Origin: Cephalotus follicularis
Lineage: Eukaryota; Streptophyta; Magnoliopsida; Oxalidales; Cephalotaceae
Assembly: GCA_001972305.1 (NCBI GenBank)
Contig: BDDD01002392.1
Location: 98,341 to 162,340, forward strand
Reading direction: 5' to 3'
Length of the DNA: 64,000 nucleotides
In this document: piece after piece, positions 34,994 through 47,245 of the stretch
Layout of the letters: every line of letters starts with the position of its first letter
How positions within the stretch are numbered: the stretch's first letter is position 1
Notes under the pieces: model-generated
Told to the model about the DNA's origin: nothing
The model's input: only the letters and a program-made list of their open reading frames with translations
The model's database searches: none
Made by a program: the position numbers and the translations under genes

Positions 34994-37692
34994 ATGGGAT
35001 TATCACTGTCTATACTATTATCAGCCTGGGAAGCAAGTGTAAAACATAGGCGTTTTGATTTGGTCTCCAATATCAGTTTCAATACGAAAGATGGACAGGT
35101 GATTTTGAGGGTTGACAGCTTCAGTAAAACAGATTCGGAAACCACCACCAATTCAATTGTATCTGACAAGACAGATACCAAGAATTCAATTAATTTCAAG
35201 AGTGGCAAACGCGAAAATGTCGATGATATTAAAAGGACTAGTTCATTCAAGGATTTAGTTCAAAAGAAACAAAAGGAATCACACACTAGGAATGGCAAAG
35301 ATGGATTGATACATAAACCAATGCCTGCACTTTCTCTTCCAGAACCGGCGATACTGTTTTCACCAAGACCGGTTAGTGAACTTGATGCGGCTGCGGTTAA
35401 GCTTCAAAAGGTTTATAAGAGTTACCGAACTCGAAGAAACCTTGCAGATTGAGCCGTGGTTGTTGAGGAGCTGTGGTTAGTCTCTTGATAATAGTACATT
35501 ATTCTTGTGATGTCTCTTATATTTTGATGCTTTCCTTTATGTCATTTATTTGATTGAAATGTTTAAATTTTTAATGTTGTAGGTGGAAGGCATTAGATTT
35601 TGCAGCTCTCAGACGGAGTTCTGTGTCATTTTTCAATGATGAGAAACCGGAAACGGCTGTTTCACGGTGGGCAAGAGCCAGGACTAGAGCAGCCAAGGTA
35701 AATTCATGCCACCCTAATTATTTATTTTGTTTGATTGGGTATCAAAGGCCTTTCTTTTTGTGACGGAGATCTTAAAATCTTTTTTTAAGTACTAAATGTG
35801 TCAATTTTTTTTAAAGAATGTTATGTATGATAGTGTTAATATATATGTAACATTTCAGGTAGGTAAAGGTTTGTCCAAGGATGAGAAGGCTCAAAAGCTA
35901 GCCCTACAACACTGGCTTGAAGCTGTAAGCCCTTGAACCCATTTTAATCTGATCCTTTATGCATTAACATTTCTTTCTTTTTTTTTCATTGACGATTACT
36001 TAGATATAAAACCTAGATTATATTCGGGGCTTTGAACCAATAGTTTAATTATGCTTTCAATTTTATTCATGTCCAGATTGATCCACGACATCGGTATGGG
36101 CACAATCTACACTTGTATTATGATGTCTGGTTTGAAAGCGAGAGCAGTCAGCCTTTCTTCTACTGGTAACTCACCTACACATATATAAAAGAACAAATAT
36201 GTCCATAAACAAAATGTTTCCCTTAATTTAATTTCTCTAACTAATTACCTTTCCTACCCTTTGAAATGAAGGCTGGATGTTGGAGATGGCAAAGAAGTAA
36301 ATCTTGAGAAATGCCAAAGGACTGTACTACAACGCCAGTGCATCAAATATCTTGGACCAGTAAGTTTTTTATCTTTATTTAATTAACTTCATTATTATCA
36401 TTATCATTTAGTTTTTTTTATGATACAACGTATCATATTATGGACTTCCCAATGATAATTCAAAAATTTTGCAGTGGGGGCTATTATCATTTCCTTTACT
36501 TCTACATTTATGTGGATGCATCATACACATGCACATGATATGTGCACTGTTATTGCTGTACATTTAAAAGCATTTAAGCGAAGTACTAGGCCCTATTGAA
36601 TTAAAACTTAATGTGGGTGTTTTGTGTACACTGATGTGACCTTTTTTTTTTGTTGTTTTTGCAGAAAGAAAGGGAAACATTTGAAGTAGTAGTTGAAAAT
36701 GGAAAGCTTGTTTATAGGCAAAGTGGTTTGCTTGTAGAAACTGTTGGGGGTTCAAAGTGGATATTTGTCCTCAGCACAACAAGGTCTTTGTATGTTGGGC
36801 AAAAGAAAAAAGGGTTGTTTCAACATTCCAGTTTTCTAGCTGGAGGTGCCACCACTGCAGCTGGAAGATTAGTTGCCCATGATGGAGTCCTTGAGGTACA
36901 AAAATTTATATGCATACATATACTTCAATTACATTTATAACTCGTAAAAATTGTATCATTGAGTGACCTATATGTTTCACTTTTATTTTCCAGGCTATAT
37001 GGCCATATAGTGGTCATTATCACCCAACAGAGGAGAATTTCAGGGAATTCATAATCTTCCTTGAGGAAAACCATGTTGATCTTACTAACGTTAAGGTAAA
37101 TATCTTTTATGCATATCAGCTTACGTAGTAATTTTAATTATCATACTTAACTAGACTCGTTAATATAAATTAATGTGAATTCCTTACAAATTATTTGATG
37201 GTGGATGTTTTATCATTTTCTTTGCAGAGGTGTGCAATTGATGATGACAGTACTGAATTTATAGTGACCGCTGAGGAACAAAAACCAGAAAGACTAGTGG
37301 GTCCCAATGATCACACACAATCAGATGATCCAGCTAGTAATGTAGATGACACCACCAAGGAGGGTACAATCACAACCGATCAACAAGAAGAAAATATCCA
37401 AATCGATGATGCCAATGCAGTAGAAGCATCAGTATACAACTTGGCCAATCGTTTGGCATGTAAGTGGTCCACAGGGGCTGGGCCTCGAATTGGCTGTGTA
37501 CGGGACTACCCTACAGAACTACAATCGAGAGCACTGGAACATGTTAACCTATCTCCTCGGGTTGCCCCTGGGCCCTTCTATAACTATGGCCCAATTCCTT
37601 CTCCAAGGCCTAGTCCAAAGGTGCGGATATCGCCTAGGCTTGCGTACATGGGACTCCCTAGTCCAAGAACTCCAATTCCTACTGCAAACTAG
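34994..37692 (+). CDS. IQM-family (IQ-motif) calmodulin-binding protein, with in-frame stop in exon 1
   Basis: Coding exons: 34994-35475, 35583-35697, 35859-35924, 36077-36165, 36272-36359, 36665-36895, 36994-37095, 37228-37692, all with GT-AG introns and matching phases (546 codons with stop). Start chosen at [12 protein letters not shown], the usual N-terminus of plant IQM proteins; an upstream in-frame ATG (34925) lies before the acceptor. Residues ~133-150 hold the IQ motif ([12 protein letters not shown]), which binds calmodulin. The conserved IQM core follows ([71 protein letters not shown]). The C-terminus is Pro/Ser/Arg-rich ([13 protein letters not shown]). Known members act in stress and light responses. 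Odd: codon 153 is TGA (35450-35452), just after the IQ motif, where relatives have Cys, so the protein would stop at 152 residues unless this is a base error or allele. Confidence 0.85.
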
Positions 37693-38429
37693 AGCCCATG
37701 ATCAGCTCACTATGGGCCACTGAAGCGCCCAAATGTGGCTTTTTTAGAAAACAATGAGGGGAAAAAATAAAGGCCCGACTAACTCCTTTTTGTTTTCTTC
37801 TTTTCATTAATCATTTTGTTTATTGTTTAATGTTTTAGATAGCTTCAATGACGACTACCGATTTTTTTGCCCTGTTTTTTTTTCTTTACTGGGTTTTGTC
37901 AATTCTTTCTTGTGACAAATAATCAATAATATATATATTTTCTACACGTCACATGTTTTGAATTTCTGTTATCTTTGTAGTTTTCTTTAGCAACTGTTTT
38001 TTTTGGCGATATCGGTTTTGGTTCTTTTTTCTAATTAATTGGACTGATTATTTTTCTTGGAAAATGTTTTTATAATTAATATTTTTTAAATCTAATTAAA
38101 GTTGATGTTTTCATTAATATAGATCATTAATACAAATTTCAAAATCAATAAAATATATGTAAATATTTTATTAAAGAAACTAATATTTTATTGTAAATTA
38201 AAAAATTATAAATTGATTAAATTTTTATATGTAGATAAAATAATTAAAAATAAATTTATATGCATGATACATATCTATTGTATATTAAATCAATGATTGA
38301 ATTTAAAAAATATTAATCACAATTATTTTTTTCAAAAATAAGAAGATTATGGATGCAATTATTTTTAAAAAGTTGAATGAAATCACTCCTTTAGTTAAAA
38401 ATTGTTTAATATGAATAGAACCAGTGTAA
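37693..38429. other. 3' region of the IQM gene and AT-rich spacer, no gene seen
   Basis: T-rich 3' region typical of plant terminators (TTTTTGTTTTCTTCTTTTC near 37787), followed by very AT-rich sequence. Confidence 0.6.
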
Positions 38430-38434
38430 CATAC

Positions 38435-38898
38435 TGTTAATGTTGAAATTAACTACACAACAGTCCCCCTACGTGTAGATGTTTGATTTGTAGAGGAAAA
38501 CGCGTTGAATGCTCTGAGGATATTGGATTTGTGTCCTTTAGTGATCTCTGCACAAAGTGAAAACACTCTATCGAAAGTCTAAGAGGTTTTCCTCTCGAGA
38601 CACTCCGATACTTAAGTCAGTTATGTGCAGAGAAAATAGTGTGTGTGAATGGCAAATTGTTCGATCATCCCTTATTTTTTTTAGAGTATTTATAGATATA
38701 CCTGTAACTGCCCCTGCTTGCATTGCGGAGGAGGTTATTTGTCTGTAGAAAATGGTCGGACTTGAGGGCATTTTCTTCTATTTGAATAGAGGCGTTATCT
38801 CTCCATAAATATCATGATCTGTGCATTTTTTTTCTTAATTATGGGTATTAAAGGACACGTATCAGTGTCATAATAAAAGATTAATTTTTCTCATATCA
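38435..38898 (-). mobile_element. Solo LTR related to the Tat-type LTR (464 bp)
   Basis: Plus-strand ends TGTTAATGTTGAAATT and TTTTCTCATATCA are flanked by CATAC on both sides (38430-38434 and 38899-38903). Inside, the order matches the Tat LTRs: AACAGTCCCCCTACGTG, CTCGAGACACTCCGATACTTAAG, TATTTATAG. It is a diverged family member without internal sequence. The small open frames inside are not genes. Confidence 0.82.
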
Positions 38899-38903
38899 CA
38901 TAC

Positions 38904-40518
38904 TAAATAAAAATCATAGAATGTAAAATACTTAATCTTTTGAATCAATAGATTGTATTTTTATAATGTTTGAATCGAGTTTATATCGTATTTAACGAAT
39001 TGATACAAACCCAAATATAATTCAAATTCAAATCAAATTATATAAATTAATTTTAATATAATTTAATCAAATTTAAATTAAATCTATTTAAATTATTAAT
39101 CGTATTGAAATTGCGTCGGATTCATGAACTTTATTTTACTCTTAACATAACCCAAAAGTGGCAGCTATAGCTAGGGATACAAATAGATCATCAAGACACC
39201 ACAGTGGTGAATAATCAAATCACTCAATCACACATCATCTTTTTGACACTCCCAAAATGGGTTAGTTAACCTCACAAATAATCAAAGACACTAGTAATTA
39301 CAACATCATTGACATCACTCCCAAGTCAGACAAACATTCTTAATTATGTTTAGCAAATTGTTCTAATCATTGTCGGTTAATAATAATATTCCTTTAGGTT
39401 AGGAATTAGGATAATGCAAAATTCATGCATGCCCTAGTCTCCTCTTTTTAGACTCCCAAAGGCTACACTCAATCCCGCTGGGCCGTCAATGTACTATCAC
39501 TCATTCATAGCCAACATAGGGATATGGAGACTGGAGTGTAAATGTGGAACATTGCTTGATGATCCCAATAGATTTCTTCTTTTTCTTTTTCTTTTTCTTT
39601 TTTGTATATAAGAACCAATAATTTCTCTTACTGTAACTCTCTTTTCATCACCTATTAAATGTATTCGTGGACCATGCGTACTAAGCTACAAAGGTTATTT
39701 TGGGCTGCACATAGCTAGTAGACTCCTTTTTCAATCTTCTATCACTTTATTTTGCTTCTGTGAGTAATGACCAATGCTGACAATTTTTTGGTTATTACAT
39801 TGTTAACGGCTTCACGCTTGGTGAACATTTAGCAGCAAAATGGAATCCAAGATCCAAATAATATTCCTAAGACAATCTTGCACGTAGGTTCTTTTTTAGG
39901 TTGTTAATAAAAATGATAGTCAAAATTTTGTGTACTTAAATGAGGTGTGCAAAACTGGAGTTTTCTATAATCATGTAAAGAAAGTCATTTTTAATATTGG
40001 ACATTTAAGAAACCTAATGATCCATTTGTTAACTAATGCCATTAAATCTCCTTTTCGGCTCATCTATTACCAAAAGACCTTCCTCCAAGTATATAAGTTG
40101 AAGCACGTTATGATAATCGAGAGAAACATGTGGTTTTGAACCCATTGAGATGACCTAAGAATTTCGTTATTTCGATTTTGCTAGGGATAAAAGATTACCT
40201 GAGTAAGTTTGAATCAACTTGCTAACTATGAGGATTTATATTAGAAATTGTATTAAGAGGCTGGGTTTCAAGGGTATTTTAAAATTTTTGTATTATTTGT
40301 GTTTTACTTATAAATATTCTTGTAAACACATGTTTTATGTCGGTGTTAGACTTATTTTCGTGCTAATAGATTAATTCAAAACTCTTCTTTACCTTTTGAG
40401 ATTTTTCAGACAAATCTTCGACATTTATTTTTAGATTATTTTTTTTAATGTTCATTTTTGTTTTGTTTTTGTTTAATTACTTCTGTTGTATGTGTTACAT
40501 TCGTAACAGATTTACATG
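38904..40518. other. Intergenic AT-rich region, no gene seen
   Basis: Contains a (CTTTTT)n-like tract at 39568-39602. The open frame at 39930-40139 has no recognisable features. Confidence 0.55.
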
Positions 40519-40527
40519 AAATTTAAA

Positions 40528-42041
40528 GGTATAAGTATCAAATTACCTCCTTAACTTATGGACCATGCGTAAATTACCCCTTAAACTCGAGTTTGGACAA
40601 ATTAAGGATCTAGACTAATAGAACAGTATCAAATTAGAAAATAGATGGACGAAAAAATTAACAGAATTGACATGTACTTAACCGGATTGACGTGGATTTA
40701 ACTATAGAGTGGTGGCATCAATGATCAGATGAATATGTGGCAATTTGACTTAACACATTGGGTCAACAATGTGACGTGACTTTATTTATTTAAACCATTG
40801 ATTGAAGTCAATTTAAACGCACAAAGATCTAACGGTTGAGGAACAAAATGAAATCAAATTAAAATATACCCGATTACATTACGTACTACTAAACCAACCT
40901 ACTTCTAAACCCATTTGTTATTCGATTGAAATCAAACACAACACAACCATACCCACTGATCACCTACCTCTAAAAAATGCACCTCCTTACTCAAAACTGT
41001 CTAGTCATCAATCGACTACATACCCACAAAGCCATTGAAACAAAAAGTAAATCAGAAATCAAGTCCCAACCCGCAACCACGGTCACCTCCATTCAACAAA
41101 CCATCCACGCACGAACCAAGAAAACCTAAATCGCACCACTACTTGATCGGTTAGCAACCCAAAATCACCACCACCATCCATAATAAACCATCTTTACCCA
41201 AATCTATAACAAACCCAAGCCTCAAACTCCAATCCACCAAACCCACACCCAAGCTCACACTTGACAATATGTTTTTTTCTGTGTGGATATGGTAGTATCG
41301 ATTTGGTTGTTAGAGGTTCTGGTTGTTGGTTTTGTGATTATGGGTTGAAATGGTGGTTATGTTTGGAGGCAGTGGTGGTGTTATGGGTATTGGAGAAAAT
41401 TGGTTTGGAAATGAGTTTGCTTTTAGGGATGACAGTGAGTTTTCTTGGATGGATGTGTAAGTTTGTGGGGTGTTGTTTGATGGTTATGTATGGATTTGAT
41501 GTTGGAGGTGTTGGTTTAACAGTCAATAGAGAATGTGGAAGTGGTGGTTTTTGTGGTTTCAATTTGGTCAAATAGGATTAGAGAAAGAATGAGGGGGTCG
41601 AACAGTGAGAAAGGTTGTGAGAGGAGCAGTAAGTGAGAATGGGTTGAAATTAGTTTTTTTTTTTTAATTCAATAGGTTTAGTAGTATGTAATGTAATCGG
41701 GTGTTTTTTAATCGATTTGATTTTGTATTTGATTTTGTTTTTCAGCCGTTAGATCTTTATGGGTTTAAAATGACTTCAATCAATGGTTTAAATAATGTCA
41801 TGTCACATTTTAACCCACTGTGTTAAGTCAATTGTCATATATTTATCTAAGCATTAGTGCCACTAAGTCACAGTTAAATCCCAACCTGGTGAAGTCCACA
41901 TCAGTTCAGTTAATTTTTTTATCCATCTGTTTCTTAATTTGATACCGTTTTATTAGTTTAGGTCATTAATCAGTATAAAATCGAGTTTAAAAGGTAATTT
42001 GCGCATGACATAAGTTGGAGTGGTAATTTGATAATTATGCC
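40528..42041. mobile_element. Non-autonomous Mutator-like element with long TIRs (1514 bp)
   Basis: The ends GGTATAAGTATCAAATTACC and, inverted, GGCATAATTATCAAATTACC extend inward as imperfect terminal inverted repeats of ~380 bp (to about 40915 and from about 41668). The 9-bp duplication AAATTTAAA flanks it (40519-40527 and 42042-42050), the hallmark of Mutator-type transposition. No transposase is present. The ~750 bp interior has strong strand asymmetry (C/A-rich on the plus strand left, G/T-rich right of centre) and a 104-codon frame (41261-41575) rich in Gly, Val and Cys that I do not recognise. Captured host sequence is possible but not shown. Confidence 0.88.
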
Positions 42042-42050
42042 AAATTTAAA

Positions 42051-43460
42051 TTCAAAACTTGTAGTTTCTACACAGACTCTCAAAGATTCAAAAGTTTAAG
42101 GTGGGTAGCGATAATATGATACTGACATAGTTGCATGATAACTTCCGGTAATAAGGGGGGCTGTCACTGTAATCAATTAAATTTTGCTCTTGTAATCAAA
42201 CCGGTTTCCTGTGTTTCCATTAATTAGGTTAACAAACATTAACTACTAAGGACATAAAATTTAGTGATGAGATGATGATGAGAGTTAGTGAGTTTGCTCC
42301 ACTGATTGGGACCGCTCATTAATCCTCACTATCACTCACTATTAATTTCGGTCCCTATTTAATGTGTAAATGACCCACGTGGACTGTATGTACCAACCTC
42401 TATGAAATTGGCACAACCAATAAGTAGTACATTTCTCTAATCCTTGAGTCAATTATCTCTAAGATTAGATTCTAATCATGTTTTCAAACTTCAATTTGCA
42501 AGTTATGGCAAGAATTATAAGTTCAATTCCATTTTGTATAAATCTTAAATTGATATCATGTATTCAGATATTTGTTTTTGTCAAAATACATAAAATAATC
42601 ACATATTCAGAGGTTTCAGATTGAGAATAATAACAAAATAATTGAGGTCTAAACTAATCTCTCTCTCGTTTATATATATATATATATATAATTGAAAATT
42701 GTTACACATAACTTGGAATACTCCGGTTTGCATGGCTACAGATATACATAGTCAATGAAAAATGTTTTAAAAAATTCAATGCTTCCAATTCTATTAGTGC
42801 AATCTCATAAACTGTGTATCTATGTTTTATATCCTAAAGTTATACATGTATACATACATGTACAACCCTAATACTAAAAATGTAAAATGAATAGTGAAAG
42901 AACAACTACATTTCTTATTAAAGAAAACAAAAAAAGGTTTGAAGTCATGAAGTGATAATCAAAAGTTTTTTAAGGCTCGGCAGTCTAGATAGTACGTACC
43001 CCAAGGGCTAAGGATTTATACTAAAACTCGAAGTACCATAGGGTACTGTCATAGCTATTAAATCCCTCGAAATGGGAAATGTAGACTTTGGTCACTAACA
43101 ATCCAAAACTTTTAGGTGCATTTTTTATGCATATATTATAAATTAATGAACGAAAGATAATAAGCCAGTGAGTTTTTCCGTTCAAGTCAAAGGAAGATTA
43201 AACACAGTGTTCTTCATTCTAACTGTTTGACAAGAAGGCAGAATCACTTGTCTGAGAAGCAAGATCTCTCCACCAAGACAAACAGACAGAGAGAGGGAGA
43301 CCCAAGAAAAATAATATATTTGTTTTATAAGTCAAGTGTACAGTTGTTCTTTTTGACCAAGTTAATTACAGTAATGCCTTTTCTTGATGTTTTGCCAGTA
43401 CTTGAAGTGAGTAATTCATAATCGTATCAGCTTGAGCAGAAGGATTGTCATTGAGAATTC
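42051..43460. other. Intergenic region upstream of the EPFL gene, no gene seen
   Basis: AT-rich with a (TA)n run at 42672-42691. The 43227-43421 open frame overlaps the probable leader of the next gene and is not supported. Confidence 0.55.
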
Positions 43461-43468
43461 TAACAAAA

Positions 43469-44140
43469 ATGAAGAGAAATTTGTGCTGTTTCCTAATAGC
43501 TTCTCTTCTCATAATGAGTTGGGTTTCTGTTGCAAGCTTCAGGCCTTTTGCTCCCCAACAAGGTAAGCTACTCACAACTCCTTATACTTTGTGTTTCTCC
43601 TTTTCCATATAGCACCAGTTTCTTATTTGGCTTTTTCTATGGAAAAAAAAGATGTATTTTTTAACTTTTTCCTTCTTGTAGTAATTTTGATCTCGATATG
43701 TCTTTCACTCTACTTTTGGGACCTTATCATTTCTCCTTTTGGGTGTGTTCAACTTCTAAATATAGTACTAATGAACCATATACCTGATTATAACAGACCA
43801 AATCCCACAATTCTCACAAGCTGCCCTTGAGTCAAAACAGGTACTTTAGCTCTCTTTCTCCATTGAAATGAGTCTTGTTATACTTGGTTTATCTTTCTTT
43901 ACTGATTTGAAGGGTCTTGAAAGCGAGGAGATAGTAGCAGTGTATGAGAACGAAGAAACATATAGAGGATTCAGTAGACTTGGGTCAAGACCACCAAATT
44001 GTGTTCATAAATGTGGACGATGCTTCCCATGTTATGCCATTCAAATCCCTGCAACTACTGAGCACATAGGATTGCAATATACCAATTATGAACCAGAGGG
44101 ATGGAAATGCAAGTGCGGCACTTCTTTCTTCAACCCATAA
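43469..44140 (+). CDS. EPFL-type secreted cysteine-rich peptide (EPIDERMAL PATTERNING FACTOR-like)
   Basis: Three exons: 43469-43562, 43797-43840 and 43913-44140 (121 residues), with in-phase GT-AG introns. Exon 1 encodes a signal peptide (MKRNLCCFLIASLLIMSWVSVAS), so the product enters the secretory pathway. The mature C-terminal domain is typical of EPFL peptides: GSRPPNCVHKCGRC..PCYAIQIP, then EGWKCKCGTSFFNP, six cysteines expected to form three disulphides. EPFL peptides are apoplastic ligands of ERECTA-family receptor kinases (with TMM in some cases) that set stomatal pattern or organ growth (family knowledge). Six rather than eight cysteines and the ending CKCG.xFF.P point to the EPFL4-8 side; I cannot name the orthologue. 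The start was chosen because it alone supplies the signal peptide in phase with the downstream exons. Confidence 0.9.
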
Positions 44141-45779
44141 CTGCACTTTATGTTTAATTAGGTACACCTTGAAATTTGATCACTCATGTTTCCTCCAAAT
44201 CACTACATGAATACTTGATGAGAGGCAGGAATTTCATAGGTCTTAAGCCTTTGGCTACAAATTGTGATGTCTAATATATAGATTTTGGATTTATATTATT
44301 CAGTGAGATACTAGATCTTAAATTCCTGATGTTTATCCTGTTGCCTCTGCCTTTGCTTTGTTAGTTTTAACTAATTCTTGATTGCCAAAAATAGGAAGAA
44401 CATGTATGAGAAGTCTATATTGTTTTTTAGAGCAATTTTGTTTGAATTGGTGATGATTGATCTGACAGGTTTAGAGACCACATTAACTACAAAGCTGTCC
44501 AAAATAAGTCTATGTCTCTTCATAGATTTATATAAAAGATTTAAAAAGTTATCTTCTTTACTATGGGTGGCAGTCTTTAAGAAGTTGTTCCCTAGCTATT
44601 ATCTCAGTGTCTAAACTACTACTCTTTTGTTTGGTCTAAAGTCTAAATTAAAAATACTTATTATTTGTTGCCTAAATATTATTCTAACATGTAATTTGAC
44701 ACTTGATGCCAAATTCAAGATTGACACTTGAAACATTGACAATAATCTACACTATTTTAAAGGATTAGTATTGTCACGGCCATTTTTTTGTTCATCTACC
44801 AATTTTCTAGTTATATTGACATTTGGAAACATTCTATTTTATGTAGAAAAATAGTTGAATCAACCAAAAACAGCAGTTAAATTACAATTTATCACATTTA
44901 CCAATAGCTAAAATAGAGGTACCTCTAACCTTGATTCCAAACCCTCTAGTATTCTTAATCAAATGAAGCTATGTTGGTATTTAACAAGCATGGGCTAACT
45001 TTGTTTTTTATGTTTTGTGAAAAAGAGTAAACAGTGCATAAGTGTAAAAGCTGGTGAAGCTCAATAAATTATTTATTAAGTTTGGATTAAGGATTCTCTC
45101 AGTATTTACTTACGTTAATAAAATAAATATAATATTTTAAATTTATTAATCACAAGTGAGTGATATTATAAATACTTTATAAATAAATTATTAAAATATA
45201 ATTAGTGATTATTTTATTAAAAATTAAAAAATTATTAATAATATTAAAAAAATACTAATAATATTTTAATAATTTACTTATAATACATTTGTGTTATGAT
45301 AACTTTATTTGTTATTAATAGTATTATTTAATATAAAAAATATAAAATTAGAATTAACAAAAAAGTGTAAAGTTAGAATTAACCCTGAGATATATTAAGG
45401 CGAGGATTCAAATTTTTAATAACTACATTGACTTGTTATTTGGGTCCCTCTCCTATCCCTAATTGTTCCACTGAAGTTTAGGGTTATCTTACTTATTATG
45501 ACTGCCTTAATTATAGATAGGGATGGAATGCGAATCAATCATGGGAATTTGTCCCTCTCCAATCAATAAATCATGCTAATTTCTATGTGAGCAATTAATT
45601 ACTCGTTGAAACAGCTTACTTAAACACTTTCTATAGATCATGCTAATTTTTACTTGAGCAATGATTAGTCCTCCAAACAATTTATCTAAATACTTTCACA
45701 AGTTATTATGTAGCATATAATTTGTGAAATTAAGAATATATAATATGAAAAAAAAAATATTCATAAAATACCGTCATGT

Positions 45780-46130
45780 GTTATTGGGAAAATAAGACAA
45801 GTGTCATCCAGAGTTACAGTACGTGGTCGAGTGGTTACAATATGAAGAGATAACGCACAATAACACTCCGGCGTAAGATCAGGAAAATAACGAAATAATC
45901 GGTATTTCCTTAGGGTACAATAATCATTTCCGCAAATCAAGTAACGCAGTTATACTCAGGCTTTATAAATATAACAAGTCCGTCATTTTTATATACTTAA
46001 ACAACATTTGTTGCCTTCTTCTTATATTACCTGACTTGAGTATCGAAAAGTCTCCGGGAGTAAAAATTCTTGGTTTTTAGGTCAGTTTGTTATTTGTGTA
46101 CAGAGAAGACTATTGAACACCATTCAAATA
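45780..46130 (+). repeat. Probable remnant of a Tat-like LTR
   Basis: TATA-like CTTTATAAATATAAC (45961) is followed ~65 bp later by CTGACTTGAGTATCG and GTCTCCGGGAG. The same order and a near-identical motif occur on the minus strand in the Tat LTRs and in the solo LTR at 38435. Ends and target duplication were not found, so the borders are rough. Confidence 0.4.
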
Positions 46131-46929
46131 CTCATTATCGAAACATACACAACATTTCTTTTACAAATTAAACTCTTTTACGTAAGAAACCTTTAAAAAA
46201 TTGATTCCAGTATCAACAATATACAAGATCATACTGAAGTTAGAGAAAAAAAGATAACCAATAAGATAAGAACTAACCGTTTTCAAGTTTAAACCCAAAG
46301 GGTACTAGAGACTGCCACTAATGCTGTCGCTGATTCTGTATATGACACTCGTTACTGACCGTTGTCAAGTCTTTTTTTTAATTAGTTACACAGTTAATGA
46401 ATATCACGTATGCAATCCCTTTGGCATTCGTTAAAAGCAGTTTTTAACTAGTAGGTGTGCATTCACTGATTGCGACTCGCTAAAACTGTTTTCTTGTAGT
46501 AAGATCAACTCCGTAAAACGACAAAAAGAAGAGATCAAATTGATATGAAATCAATATTTATGCAGCACCATCAAAATTTTAACGATAATGTGTTCCTTCA
46601 ACGAAGCCGTGAAACTATCATTACTTTGTGGACTATTCAGTAATAACTGTCAGTCCTGTCACAAGTTAACAACCATCATCATATGACAGGTAGACAAAGC
46701 ATGCAAGTGCCACCTGGGCCTTTGATTTCTAATCCAAAAGTCTTATTGCTAATGTCATTGTGTAAGCCTTTTTAATTAAAGAGTTGTTGTGGGGAGCCAA
46801 TGAGGGTACTGGGTACCTTTTCATTTCTTTATATCTTTATATTTTCTGATACCATAGGGAAATTGTATTTATGAGTTAAGATTATTATACTCTTATATGA
46901 AAAAAATATTTTATATATATTTGTATATA

Positions 46930-47245
46930 ATAGTTTACGTGTATTGACATTTTTAATTATTATATATATAATTTATAATTAATAAATCCGATCATTATTT
47001 TTTTGTTCCATTTTGATTGATTATAGACGTAAAATTTCATGTTCATTGAATAAGTTATTATTTAACGGTATATGAAAAAATTATATAACATAAATTGATA
47101 CATGAAGATAAACTAGTTAAAATATTTAATTGATTTAAAAATTTACCTAAATATTCTATATAGATAAAATATTAAATCTAGTGATTATATTGATACTATA
47201 TTTATTATAGGTTTGATAGTTAAAAATATCAATACATATTAAAAT
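46930..47245. repeat. AT-rich inverted repeat, MITE-like
   Basis: TGTATTGACATTTTTAATTA at the left pairs with the complement of TAGTTAAAAATATCAATACA at the right, with further arm matches inside. It resembles the inverted repeat at 16580-16815, suggesting one family. Confidence 0.5.

Noticed and set aside
35450-35452. TGA in the IQM gene as a selenocysteine codon
   Set aside because: Land plants lack the selenocysteine insertion machinery, and the residue is Cys in the family. Nonsense change or base error is far likelier.
41261-41575. 104-codon frame in the MULE as a gene
   Set aside because: Composition is biased (Gly, Val, Cys, Trp), an equally open frame lies on the other strand, and no family is recognised. 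Kept only as a possible captured fragment.
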